Positions 50,227-60,278 of a stretch of 64,000 bases of DNA are shown piece by piece. Under the pieces are notes generated by a model, which had not been told where the DNA came from, did not search any database, and was given only the letters and a program-made list of their open reading frames with translations. The stretch spans positions 62,001 through 126,000 of the forward strand of contig CABVAO010000001.1 of assembly GCA_902496335.1 (NCBI GenBank), given 5' to 3'. Origin of the DNA: an uncultured Collinsella sp. (GTDB lineage: Bacteria > Actinomycetota > Coriobacteriia > Coriobacteriales > Coriobacteriaceae). Each line of letters starts with the position of its first letter. Within the stretch, counting starts at the first letter, position 1. The position numbers and the translations under genes were made by a program.

Positions 50227-51038
50227 TAGTGGCGGTACTCGGCGATGATGAAGTCGATGTCGGTTTGAAGGGTGTCCAAATTTGCCAGGCGCTCTTTGTC
50301 GGCAGGGCGCGTGCGATAGTAGTACGGCGTCATCTGGAACACCGCCTCGATGTCGGCCTGCGTCTGGAGCGTAATATTCGCAGATACCCGGTGCGTTCCG
50401 ACTAACTCGAGCTCGGTTGTCTTCGGCAGCTTCTCATCGTTAAGGTACGGCGTGTCGTAGAGCACCTCCTTGAGCCCAAACAGATGACGTGCACCTGGCA
50501 CGACGGTGTAGAGCGAGCCCTCGGGCGCCAGCACGCGGGCAAACTCGCGCTCGTTAAAGGGCGCAAAGAGCTCGGTCACCATATCGAAAGCGCCATCGGC
50601 CACGGGGATATCCTTCATGTTGGCCACGAAGTAGGTCGCATCGCCGCGCTTGGCGGCAAGGCGTACCATCTCCTTGCCCAGGTCGAAACCGTAAGCATCC
50701 ACGCCCGGCACCGCGCCCATGGCACTGGTGTAGTAGCCCTCGCCGCAGCAAATATCGAGCAGTGTCATAGGACAGCTCGTAGACGTAGCACGCCCAGACA
50801 CCTGCTTGCGCACCAGCTCGACCATCGCATCGCGCAACGGCGCATAGTATCCGCGGTTCAGAAAGTCACGACGACTGCGCGCCTGTGACTTGGGATCGCC
50901 CATAGAGTCGCCGCTCTTGGACGAGCGCAGTAGGTACAGATAGCCCTCGCGCGCACGGTCAAACCGGTGTCCGCCCGCGCATGCAGCACCGCGCTCGTTA
51001 TCCACCAGTGGCTCATGGCAAACGGGACACAACAACAT
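50226..51038 (-). CDS. rlmA: 23S rRNA (guanine-745 N1) methyltransferase family protein
   Basis: 270 residues. The N-terminal zinc site LLCPVCHEPL ... GAACAGGHRFDRAREGYL is the RlmA type. SAM motifs are LLDICCGEGYYTSAMG, YGFDLGKEMVRLAAKR and LFAPFNEREFARVL. The family methylates G745 or G748 of 23S rRNA; in Gram-positives the TlrB branch confers tylosin-type resistance. ATG 51038 has AAGGAG upstream. The end overlaps a dispersed hairpin. Confidence 0.92.
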   Translation of the reverse strand: MLLCPVCHEPLVDNERGAACAGGHRFDRAREGYLYLLRSSKSGDSMGDPKSQARSRRDFLNRGYYAPLRDAMVELVRKQVSGRATSTSCPMTLLDICCGEGYYTSAMGAVPGVDAYGFDLGKEMVRLAAKRGDATYFVANMKDIPVADGAFDMVTELFAPFNEREFARVLAPEGSLYTVVPGARHLFGLKEVLYDTPYLNDEKLPKTTELELVGTHRVSANITLQTQADIEAVFQMTPYYYRTRPADKERLANLDTLQTDIDFIIAEYRH

Positions 51039-51094
51039 GGCAACTCCTTAGCGCGAACAACACAACGCCCACCATTGTCGCACGCCTTCCCCAC

Positions 51095-51152
51095 CTAGTC
51101 ATTGGGGACGTTCTTAAATGACTAGTCGTTTAAGAACGTCCCCAACGACTAG
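51095..51152. repeat. Dispersed hairpin repeat, TTGGGGACGTTCTT type (copy 2)
   Basis: Arms 51095-51118 and 51129-51152 pair over 24 bases with one mismatch around a TGACTAGTCG loop. Core arms and loop match 9326-9385. It lies in the divergent spacer between rlmA and the MATE gene. Confidence 0.8.
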
Positions 51153-51216
51153 TCGATTAGGAGTATCATCATCTGCGCAAATAAGCACGAAAGAGCATGT
51201 TAGAGATTGAGAGCGT

Positions 51217-52599
51217 ATGGCTGATACCGCATCTAAGCACATTGACATGACCACCGGCTCGCTGTGGCGCAATATTCCCCTATTCGCCTTCCCCGTGGCC
51301 GCCACGAGCATCTTGGAGCAGCTGTCGAACCTCATCGCCACGGTCATCATCGGTAACTTCTCGGGCGACCAGGGAACCCTCGCCATGGCGGCGGTCGGCT
51401 CCAATGTTCCGCTTACCAGTCTTATGCTCAACCTGTTTATTGGCATGTCGCTTGGCTCCAACGTGGTCATCGCCAACGCTATCGGCCGCAACGATCAGAA
51501 CATGGTCAAACGCGCCGTCCATACCTCAATTTTAATGGCGCTCGTGGGCTTTGTCGTCATCGCGCTGGGCGAGATCTTTGCCGAGCCCATGCTCGCCGCG
51601 CTCAATGTTCCCGCCGAAACCATGCCGCTCGCTTCGCTCTACCTGCGCATCTTTTTGCTCAGCCTGCCCTCGATCTTGCTCTACAACTTTGAGGCCGCGA
51701 TTTTCCGCTCCGTCGGCATCACCCGCATGCCGCTGCAGGCGCTTGCTGTGTCCACCGTCCTCAACATTGGCCTGGACCTCATCTTTGTCCCCATACTCCA
51801 CTGGGGCGTCGCGGGCGTCGCCATCGCCACCGCCATCGCCTACACCGTCAGCGCCGCTACACTCTTTATCCGCCTGCTCAAGACCGACTCCGTCGTCCGC
51901 GTCACCCCACGCGACCTGGCTATCGACCCCGTCGCCCTCAAGCGCATCGTCAAGATCGGCCTGCCCGCCGGCATCCAAAGCGCCGTCTTTGCCGTCGCCA
52001 ACATCATCATCCAGTCCGCCATCAACAGCCTGGGCACAGAGGTCATGGCGGCATCGAGCGCCGCCATGAGCCTAGAGTACGTGTGCTACAACCTGCTCAA
52101 CAGCTTTAGCCAGGCCTGCACCACCTTTGTGGGACAAAACCACGGTGCCCGCCAGATCGACCGCTGCACCAAGACGCTCAAGGTCTGCCTGGTCGAAGGC
52201 GGTATCGTTGCCCTCACCACGATTATCGTTATTGTCGGCCTCGGGCGCGAAATCCTATCGCTGTTCAACAGCGATCCCAACATCGTCTCGATCGGCTATA
52301 TCCGCGTGTGCTCGATTTTCCCGGCGTACGCCTTTAGCATGTTCTACGAAAACATGTCCGGCTACCTGCGCGGCTTTGGTATCTCGCTCATGCCCGCCCT
52401 CATCACCATGATCTGTGTCTGCGGCATCCGCTTCTATTGGGTGTTCTGCGTGTTCCCGCACTTCCGCACCTTTGCGAACATCATGATGGTCTACCCCATC
52501 AGCCTGGGCACCACGGCGTTCTTTATGGTCGTGGCGGTATTACTCTGCCACCCGGCACGCACCTATCGCGCCGCCCAAGCCAAAGCGACAGCCCGCTAA
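51217..52599 (+). CDS. MATE-family efflux transporter
   Basis: 460 residues, twelve membrane segments in two equal halves. The first half starts LWRNIPLFAFPVAATSILEQLSNLIATVIIGNF, and GAVFAVANIIIQSAINSLG-like sequence marks the second. Cation-coupled export of drugs or metabolites is the known family role. The open leader between the hairpin repeat and the ATG is about 60 bases; the ribosome site GAGAG is moderate. It is convergent with a LysR gene. Confidence 0.92.
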   Translation: MADTASKHIDMTTGSLWRNIPLFAFPVAATSILEQLSNLIATVIIGNFSGDQGTLAMAAVGSNVPLTSLMLNLFIGMSLGSNVVIANAIGRNDQNMVKRAVHTSILMALVGFVVIALGEIFAEPMLAALNVPAETMPLASLYLRIFLLSLPSILLYNFEAAIFRSVGITRMPLQALAVSTVLNIGLDLIFVPILHWGVAGVAIATAIAYTVSAATLFIRLLKTDSVVRVTPRDLAIDPVALKRIVKIGLPAGIQSAVFAVANIIIQSAINSLGTEVMAASSAAMSLEYVCYNLLNSFSQACTTFVGQNHGARQIDRCTKTLKVCLVEGGIVALTTIIVIVGLGREILSLFNSDPNIVSIGYIRVCSIFPAYAFSMFYENMSGYLRGFGISLMPALITMICVCGIRFYWVFCVFPHFRTFANIMMVYPISLGTTAFFMVVAVLLCHPARTYRAAQAKATAR

Positions 52600-52626
52600 A
52601 CACCGCACTCAACGCCACGCCAGTCA

Positions 52627-53493
52627 TTAATTGACAATATGCGAGCTCATATAGTCGATAAAGCGCCTCGTGGCGATGGGCATGGTGTCCCAACTGCGCC
52701 AGGCGGCCACCACGTCGCGCGAGGGGGCATGCACGATAGGCCGCACACGGATATCGGCTTGCACGCCCTCAACGGTACGGCGATAAAGCATACTCACGCC
52801 CAGGCCTTCCTCGACCATCGCCATGATTGTGTAGTCGTCGGTCACCTCACTCGTCACGTGCGGCGACAGCCCATGCGCCGCAAATGCATCGAGCACCAGG
52901 CTCTGTTCGCCCTCATCCAGCAACACAAACGGCTCGGACGCCAGGTCGGCGAGCGTCACCTTCTCCTTTGCCGCCAGCGGATGCGCGGCCGGCAGCAGTG
53001 CTACCAACTCGTCGTGATAGACCACGCGCTTCTCGAGCCCCGCGGTAAAACCGCGTGCCGTAAAGCAAAAATCAACCACGCCATCGTGCACCCACTGGGC
53101 GTTGCGCGTGTAATCGCCCTGCTTGAGGGTAAAGTGCACGCCCGGGTGCAGGGCTCCAAAGTCGCGAATCACGCGCGGCAACACGGTTCGACTCACGTTG
53201 GTAAACGTCGCAATGCGAATATCAGTCGAGGAGAGCCCCAGCAACTCCTGACGTTTGCCCTCAAGCTCGGCTTCGGCAGTTACGATCTGTCGCAGATACG
53301 GCAGATACTGCTTGCCGTCGCGCGTAAGCGACACACCCTGCTTACCGCGCTCGATAAGCGTGGTACCCAGCTCGCGCTCGAGCGCCTTGACGGCCTGGCT
53401 CACCGCACTTTGCGTATAGCCCAGCTCGTCCGCCGCGCCTTTAAGGCTGCCGCGATCGACCACCATACAAACAATCTGATACCGCGATGCCAT
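52627..53493 (-). CDS. LysR-family transcription regulator
   Basis: 288 residues. HTH: YQIVCMVVDRGSLKGAADELGYTQSAVSQAVKALE. The effector domain contains TDDYTIMAMVEEGLGVSMLY, much like the LysR at 14593-15450. ATG 53493 follows GGGGAGG. It is divergent from an EamA gene, with a palindrome in the spacer, so that permease is the most likely target. Confidence 0.93.
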   Translation of the reverse strand: MASRYQIVCMVVDRGSLKGAADELGYTQSAVSQAVKALERELGTTLIERGKQGVSLTRDGKQYLPYLRQIVTAEAELEGKRQELLGLSSTDIRIATFTNVSRTVLPRVIRDFGALHPGVHFTLKQGDYTRNAQWVHDGVVDFCFTARGFTAGLEKRVVYHDELVALLPAAHPLAAKEKVTLADLASEPFVLLDEGEQSLVLDAFAAHGLSPHVTSEVTDDYTIMAMVEEGLGVSMLYRRTVEGVQADIRVRPIVHAPSRDVVAAWRSWDTMPIATRRFIDYMSSHIVN

Positions 53494-53516
53494 CGTGCCT
53501 CCCCATCGATGTAGCT

Positions 53517-53530
53517 GTAAAACGTTTTAC
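53517..53530. promoter_or_regulatory. Perfect palindrome between the LysR and EamA genes
   Basis: GTAAAACGTTTTAC, 24 bases ahead of the LysR start and 120 bases ahead of the EamA start. It could be the operator of the LysR protein or of a LacI-type regulator. Confidence 0.5.
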
Positions 53531-53652
53531 CAGGGCTTTTCTCTGTCAACATTAGCATTTCTTAATCATACTGAAGATACATTCGCTTTACTACATCCAC
53601 ATCTGGGAGCAGAATCCTTTTTGCGAAACCGTTCTGTAACAAAAGGAGTCCC

Positions 53653-54555
53653 ATGGATCGCAAAAAAGCAATCGCGCTCTCATTTTCCGTTCCCGTCGCA
53701 TGGGGCTTTTCGTACCCCCTTATGAAGATCGGCATGGATAGCATGAACGCCACGAGCATCGTCGCGCTGCGCTGCATCATCGCCTTTGCGGCTTGCCTGC
53801 TGCTCTTCCACAAGCACGCGTTGCGCATCAACCGTAACCTTATGGTCCGCGCCGCCATCATCGGCGCCATTATGGCAACCGAGCTCACCTGCATGTGCCT
53901 GGGCTCCAGCCTCACCTCTGCCTCCACTGCCGGCTTTTTGCAGAGCCTGACGGTCGTGATCGTGCCGTTTGCCAACGCCGCCCTGCTGCGCCGCGCCCCC
54001 GAGCGCAAAGTGCTCGTCGGCACCGCCATCGTCACCTGCGGTATGTTGCTGCTCTCGGGCGCCGACTTTACCAGCCTGAACCCGGGCGCGCTCATCATGC
54101 TGTTATCCGCTTTTGTCTACGCCGGCCACATTATCGTGGCCAAGCGCTTTGTCGAAGAAGTCGATCCGCTTGCTCTGGGCGTTTGGCAGCTGGGCTTTGG
54201 CGGCCTGTTCTCGGGCATCGCCGCATTCACCTTTGGCGGCTTCACACTTCCCAGCACGCCCAGCGAGATCGTCGTTGTCGTCGCGCTCGCACTCATCTGC
54301 TCTGCCTACGGCTTTATCACTCAGACACTCGTGCAGCCCCACGTGCCTGCCGAGACCACCGGCTTCGCCTTCTCGCTCGAGCCGGTATGCTCCGCCGTCT
54401 TCTCGTTCTTCCTGGTCGGCGAGGTCCTGAGTCCCATCGCCTTCTTTGGCGCCGCTCTCATCCTCACCGGCGTCATGGTGGCAACCGTCGAACTTCCACG
54501 CCTTCGCGCACACGGACACACCCATATGGCAGGAGCGCCCGAGCACGTTTCGTAG
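53653..54555 (+). CDS. EamA/DMT-family transporter
   Basis: 300 residues with ten membrane segments. SVPVAWGFSYPLMKIGMDSM at the start, LTSASTAGFLQSLTVVIVPFANA and AFSLEPVCSAVFSFFLVGEVLSP mark the two EamA halves. The substrate is unknown. ATG 53653 has AAAGGAG. Divergent LysR gene upstream; ung follows after about 90 bases, possibly on the same transcript. Confidence 0.91.
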   Translation: MDRKKAIALSFSVPVAWGFSYPLMKIGMDSMNATSIVALRCIIAFAACLLLFHKHALRINRNLMVRAAIIGAIMATELTCMCLGSSLTSASTAGFLQSLTVVIVPFANAALLRRAPERKVLVGTAIVTCGMLLLSGADFTSLNPGALIMLLSAFVYAGHIIVAKRFVEEVDPLALGVWQLGFGGLFSGIAAFTFGGFTLPSTPSEIVVVVALALICSAYGFITQTLVQPHVPAETTGFAFSLEPVCSAVFSFFLVGEVLSPIAFFGAALILTGVMVATVELPRLRAHGHTHMAGAPEHVS

Positions 54556-54642
54556 ACCCCACTCTTCATACAGCCGCGGCATAAAGGTCTCCGGACGCCT
54601 TTACAATAGATGCCAACAGAGCATCTGCCATAAAGGAGCCCC

Positions 54643-55368
54643 ATGGACACCGCAACTCGCGACCGCAACATAGCAACTTGGTTGGGCGATGCGCCGAAGC
54701 CGGTACGTGACACTACGAACCAGCTGCTCGAGCGCATCGCCCTTTTGCGTGCAGAGCAAACCATCTACCCGGCACAAGACGACATCCTCAATGCCCTCGC
54801 CTACACGCCGGCCGACCAGGTCAAGGTTGTCATCTTAGGACAAGATCCCTATCACGGACCCAACCAGGCCATGGGGCTGTCGTTCTCGGTCCCCGCGACG
54901 CAAACCAAGTTGCCGCCGAGCCTGCGCAACATCTACAAGGAACTCAATGCCGATCTGGGCTGCCCTATTCCCGCCACAGGAGATCTAACGCCATGGGCAC
55001 AACAGAGCGTCCTGCTCCTCAACACCACGCTCACCGTGCGCGAGCATGCCGCGAACTCGCACGCCAAGCTGGGCTGGAGCACCCTGACCGACTACATTAT
55101 CGAACGATGCTGCCAGCTGCCCCAACCGGTGGTCTTTTTGGCATGGGGCTGCTTTGCCCAGCAGATGGTCGAAGGCAAGCTCGCCGCTACCGGCGCGGGC
55201 AAGGCAACCGGCAAGTTCTGCCTGGCCTCTACGCACCCCTCGCCGCTTTCGGCCAACCGTGCCACGGCAGAACTCCCCGCTTTTATGGGGTCGCGCCCCT
55301 TCTCGGCAGCCAATCGGCTACTCGAACAGCACGGCTCAACCCCCGTCAACTGGACTTGCCTCGGCTAA
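54643..55368 (+). CDS. ung: Uracil-DNA glycosylase
   Basis: 241 residues. The family-1 signature VVILGQDPYHGPNQAMGLSFSVP carries the catalytic Asp. LLLNTTLTVRE is the uracil pocket and LASTHPSPLSANR the His loop. It removes uracil from DNA as the first step of base-excision repair. ATG 54643 has AAAGGAG. A good terminator follows. Confidence 0.97.
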   Translation: MDTATRDRNIATWLGDAPKPVRDTTNQLLERIALLRAEQTIYPAQDDILNALAYTPADQVKVVILGQDPYHGPNQAMGLSFSVPATQTKLPPSLRNIYKELNADLGCPIPATGDLTPWAQQSVLLLNTTLTVREHAANSHAKLGWSTLTDYIIERCCQLPQPVVFLAWGCFAQQMVEGKLAATGAGKATGKFCLASTHPSPLSANRATAELPAFMGSRPFSAANRLLEQHGSTPVNWTCLG

Positions 55369-55382
55369 AAATCGATACATCA

Positions 55383-55419
55383 AAAACGCGCCCGACGGCT
55401 TTCCATCGGGCGCGTTTCC
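55383..55419. terminator. Terminator between ung and the SDR gene
   Basis: AACGCGCCCGA/TCGGGCGCGTT perfect arms, 10-base loop, then TTCCT. Convergent genes on both sides. Confidence 0.8.
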
Positions 55420-56099
55420 TATTCGGGCCAAATAAATTGTGTGCGGCCGGCCTCGCCACCGTCAATGAGCAGACTCTGCCCGGTCATAAACCGGTTGGTC
55501 ACGCCCACAAAGTAGACCCACTCGGCAATCTCTTGGGCGGTGGCCCAGCGCTTAAGCGGCGTGAGCTCCATAATCTGGTTCCACAGGTGTTCGTCCTCCA
55601 TCACGCAACGGTTGAGCGGCGTGATAACGCCGCCCGGGTCCACACTGTTGGCGATGGCCTGCGGTGCCAGGCGGTTTGCAAGGTTCTTGGTGTAGGCGAT
55701 AACACCGCCCTTGCTGGCAGCATAGGCGGGAAACTCCGATCCCGTATGCCCGCTCGCCGACCCCACATTGACCACGGATTTGATAGACGGCGCCGGCTTG
55801 GCGGCAAGCCCCTCTCCCACAAAGGCGTAACGCTCGGTCACGTTGATGGTGCCACACAGGTTGGCGGCAATATCGTCGGCAGAATCCTGCGTACCGGCAA
55901 CGTTCACGATTACCTGAGGTTCAAGATCGTCTGGAAACGAGTCAGGCTCACGTACATCAACGATCAGATGGCGGTAGCGCTCGTGTTCGATCGCCGCCGG
56001 CAGCAAATCAAAGCCCACGACCTCGTGGTCCTCGTCCAAAAAACGCTGCACGCACGCGGTTCCGATACCGCCCGAAGCGCCCGTGATCAAAACCCGCAT
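55419..56099 (-). CDS. Short-chain dehydrogenase/reductase
   Basis: 226 residues. The NAD(P) motif is LITGASGGIGTAC. NVAG and the catalytic Ser, then YAASK (Tyr and Lys), are in order, and the C-terminus is LLIDGGEAGRTQFI. It resembles small dihydroxybenzoate- or acyl-reductase SDR proteins; the substrate is open. ATG 56099 with AAGGAG. It follows the VUT transporter gene on the same strand with a 9-base gap, so the two may share a transcript. Confidence 0.9.
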   Translation of the reverse strand: MRVLITGASGGIGTACVQRFLDEDHEVVGFDLLPAAIEHERYRHLIVDVREPDSFPDDLEPQVIVNVAGTQDSADDIAANLCGTINVTERYAFVGEGLAAKPAPSIKSVVNVGSASGHTGSEFPAYAASKGGVIAYTKNLANRLAPQAIANSVDPGGVITPLNRCVMEDEHLWNQIMELTPLKRWATAQEIAEWVYFVGVTNRFMTGQSLLIDGGEAGRTQFIWPE

Positions 56100-56108
56100 A
56101 CTTGCTCC

Positions 56109-56831
56109 TTAGGCGGTTGCGTGGCGCTCGAGGTACTCGGAACCCACATTCTCGCGCTCCCAGCCGCGCACGACCTTGTAGCCCACGGGGCTCAGGAAGA
56201 CCTCACACAGCAGCTCGGCGACAGCGCCGGTCAGCGAACACATAAGGACCTGCACCCAGGTCCAGCCAAAGAACGTGTGGCTCACCACAATGGCAAAGAC
56301 CAGGTTGTCGATAAACTGGCCAACGCCCGTGGACACATAGGAGCGGAAGGCAAAGCTCGCAAAGTTATTCTTTTTGAGCATGCGGCCGAGTGACTGGTTG
56401 AGCGTGGAGTTAACCACGGCAGAAACGAGCATTGCCAGCGAAGAGCCCAGCACCACATACCAAGTGCCGCCGATGGTGGCGTTAAGGGCGGTGTTGACCT
56501 CGATCATGCCCGTGTCGTAGTAAGCGCCCCACATGCCGGGCGTGAGCGAGCATGCCCAAAAGCACAGGCTCACGGCCAGGTTGACCAGCAGCGCGAGGAT
56601 GGAGATTTTGATGGATGCCTTGGCGCCAAAGCGCTTGCAGATCATGTCCTGGCACAAAAACGAAACCCAGCTCACCACAAAGCCACAGTCGAGCGCCAGA
56701 TACGGCAGGCTGATAAGCTCTTTGTTGGCCAGCAGGTTCATCATGATGACGCTCACGAAAAACAGCGAAACCGTTGCCGCGGGAATGCTCCGCAACAGGA
56801 CCTTGTAGTCCTCCATGACCTTCTTGATCAT
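56109..56831 (-). CDS. VUT/YhhQ-family queuosine-precursor transporter
   Basis: 240 residues, six to seven membrane segments. VSVIMMNLLANKELISL, DCGFVVSWVSFLCQDMICKRFGAKAS and GQFIDNLVFAIVVSHTFFGW match the vitamin-uptake (VUT/YhhQ) family, known importers of preQ0/preQ1 for queuosine tRNA modification. ATG 56831 has AAAGGAG and a hairpin leader. Longer reading frames to 56975 do not look coding. Confidence 0.88.
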   Translation of the reverse strand: MIKKVMEDYKVLLRSIPAATVSLFFVSVIMMNLLANKELISLPYLALDCGFVVSWVSFLCQDMICKRFGAKASIKISILALLVNLAVSLCFWACSLTPGMWGAYYDTGMIEVNTALNATIGGTWYVVLGSSLAMLVSAVVNSTLNQSLGRMLKKNNFASFAFRSYVSTGVGQFIDNLVFAIVVSHTFFGWTWVQVLMCSLTGAVAELLCEVFLSPVGYKVVRGWERENVGSEYLERHATA

Positions 56832-56858
56832 TATGTACTCCTTTGGTTTTAGGTTTAA

Positions 56859-56887
56859 CGAGCAGGATATCGGACCCGAACTGCTCG
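56859..56887 (-). promoter_or_regulatory. Leader hairpin upstream of the queuosine-precursor transporter
   Basis: CGAGCAG/CTGCTCG perfect arms with a 15-base loop containing CGGGTCCG, then GTTAAACCTAAAACC and the AAAGGAG ribosome site. A compact hairpin followed by an A-rich tail just before the ribosome site is reminiscent of preQ1 riboswitches, but known consensus sequences are not matched. Confidence 0.35.
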
Positions 56888-56987
56888 GACGCCCCGGTCT
56901 TGAGACGACGGTGGGTATGATAGCCGCTCGCGCGGCATAAGGCAAACAAACGGCGCGGCAGCCCCACAGGGCCACCGCGCCGATGCG

Positions 56988-58601
<1,614 letters not shown>

Positions 58602-58745
58602 GCGGATCCTTTCTTGCATTGAGTGCATTACGTCGATGTAACCGCATTATTGTAGCCGCGAAATCCCGCCATAGGGCACCTATCAGGACAAATTCATCAG
58701 TCAGAACGTGAACGGCTAGTTATCGAAAGCATTCTGCAGCAGACT

Positions 58746-58881
58746 GTCTCAATCTGTAACAAGCAGAGCTTATTTGGCCCCCTATCTGTTACAGATTGAG
58801 ACAAACAAACTTGCCCGCCGGCACAATCTCAATCTGTAACATCTAGCCGTCCAAATCGGTTCCAGATGTTACAGATTGAGA
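58746..58881. repeat. Two successive hairpins with a shared arm CTCAATCTGTAACA
   Basis: Hairpin 1: arms 58746-58761 and 58787-58802 (16 bp, perfect). Hairpin 2: arms 58827-58844 and 58864-58881 (18 bp, perfect). All four arms contain TCTCAATCTGTAACA or its complement; loops differ. No T-runs. Confidence 0.85.
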
Positions 58882-58931
58882 TGAAAGAACGAGCGGACAA
58901 TCCCTATTTGCCTCTTGCGTAACTGTGCATA

Positions 58932-58965
58932 GTGTATATATACTGTGCTTACCGGTTATATACAC
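58932..58965. promoter_or_regulatory. Operator/promoter of the YtrA-type operon
   Basis: GTGTATATA (58932-58940) and TATATACAC (58957-58965) form a 9-base inverted repeat with a 16-base gap. It lies 28 bases ahead of the GntR start, as expected for self-control. Confidence 0.6.
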
Positions 58966-58992
58966 GTGTAGCCCAACAGCTAAGGAGCCGCT

Positions 58993-59373
58993 GTGGACAT
59001 CATCCTATCCAATTCGAGCGACAAGCCCATATACGAACAGATATCCTCGCAGGTCAAAGCTCAGATCCTTTCGGGCACGCTCGCTGCGGGAGCCAAACTC
59101 CCCAGCATCCGTGCACTCGCGAGCGACCTTGGCGTGAGCGTCATCACCACCAAGCGCGCCTACGCCGACCTGGAGCAGCTCGGGTTTATCTGCACCGTGC
59201 AGGGCAAGGGCTGCTTTGTCGCCGAGGGCAACCAGGAGCTCTTGCGCGAAAACCAGCTCTGCCATATCGAAGAGCTGCTTACGCAGGCGGCAGAACAAGC
59301 CGAAGCCCTGGGCGTCACGCGCGACAAACTGCACGAGATGCTCGACCTGGTAGCCCCCGAAACCATGCAGTAG
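58993..59373 (+). CDS. GntR-family regulator, YtrA type
   Basis: 126 residues: winged helix (PIYEQISSQVKAQILSGTLAAGAKLPSIRALASDLGVSVITTKRAYADLE) plus a short C-terminal helix tail without an effector domain, the YtrA form. Such proteins control the ABC genes that follow them, often in response to cell-envelope stress or antibiotics. GTG 58993 has AAGGAG upstream. The ABC ATPase gene begins 23 bases after the stop. Confidence 0.92.
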   Translation: MDIILSNSSDKPIYEQISSQVKAQILSGTLAAGAKLPSIRALASDLGVSVITTKRAYADLEQLGFICTVQGKGCFVAEGNQELLRENQLCHIEELLTQAAEQAEALGVTRDKLHEMLDLVAPETMQ

Positions 59374-59396
59374 CCATCTGCAAGAAAGGCTATACC

Positions 59397-60278
59397 ATGC
59401 AAAACTTGTTAGAACTCAAAGGTGTCTCACGCCGCGTGAGCGACCGTTTTTCGCTGCGTGATGTCACGCTCGCCGTGGAGCCCGGCCAGATTGTTGGCTT
59501 TGTGGGCGCTAACGGTGCCGGCAAGACGACGACCATTCGCGCCGCGCTTGGGCTTATCAAACTCGATGCCGGCGAGGTGCGCCTGTTTGGGCAGCGCTGT
59601 GGCGCCGACGCGCCCGATGAGACACAGCGCTGCCTGCGCTCCCGCGTCGGTCTCGTCCTGGACACATGCCCCTTCCCTTCAACGCTCAAGGTGGGCCAGA
59701 TCGAGGCACTCGTAGGCCAGGCGTACCCCACGTGGGATCGCAAAACGTTCGCCGGATTCATCGACCGATTTGGCCTCGATCCCAAGACAAAGGTCAAGGA
59801 CCTCTCCCGCGGCATGGGCATGAAACTGCAGCTTGCCTGTGCACTCAGCCATAATGCCAAGCTACTCCTTTTGGACGAAGCCACCGCGGGCCTCGATCCC
59901 ATGGCGCGCGAGGAACTGCTCGATGAGCTGCTTGCTTTTGTCGCCGACGGCCAGCACAGCGTGCTGCTCTCGAGCCACATTACGTCCGACCTCGATCGCG
60001 CCGCCGACCGCGTCATCTGCATCGATAACGGCTCGATTGTGTTTGACCTGCCGCGCGAGGACATTACCGACCGAGCCGGCATCGCCCACTGCACCCAAGC
60101 GCAGGCCGCCGAGCTTATGGCTTGCGTCGAAGGTGCCCATGCCGCCCGCCACGCCTACAGCGTGGACGTGCTCGTGCCCAACCGTCGCGAAACGCTCGAG
60201 GCCTTTCCCGAGATTCCCTGCGATCGGGCAACCATTGACGACTATCTTCGCCTCACGCTGAAAGGGGCTTCGAAATGA
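59397..60278 (+). CDS. ABC transporter ATPase
   Basis: 293 residues. Walker A GFVGANGAGKTTTIRA, signature LSRGMGMKLQLACALS, Walker B LLLLDEATAGLDP and a switch His (SSHITSDL) are intact. It is of the ABC-2 exporter type that follows YtrA regulators. A C-terminal extension of about 80 residues resembles those of drug/bacitracin-type ATPases. The ATG has AAAGG upstream; the gene overlaps the permease by 4 bases. Confidence 0.94.
   Translation: MQNLLELKGVSRRVSDRFSLRDVTLAVEPGQIVGFVGANGAGKTTTIRAALGLIKLDAGEVRLFGQRCGADAPDETQRCLRSRVGLVLDTCPFPSTLKVGQIEALVGQAYPTWDRKTFAGFIDRFGLDPKTKVKDLSRGMGMKLQLACALSHNAKLLLLDEATAGLDPMAREELLDELLAFVADGQHSVLLSSHITSDLDRAADRVICIDNGSIVFDLPREDITDRAGIAHCTQAQAAELMACVEGAHAARHAYSVDVLVPNRRETLEAFPEIPCDRATIDDYLRLTLKGASK

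Larger units (their letters stand above)
58602..58992. other. Spacer between prfC and the GntR/ABC operon
   Basis: No gene. It contains two hairpins built from the same arm (58746-58881) and the YtrA-type operator (58932-58965) ahead of the gntR start. Confidence 0.7.

Noticed and set aside
53517..53530. CcpA cre site reading of GTAAAACGTTTTAC
   Set aside because: The central CG is shifted relative to the cre consensus, so it is listed only as a palindrome.
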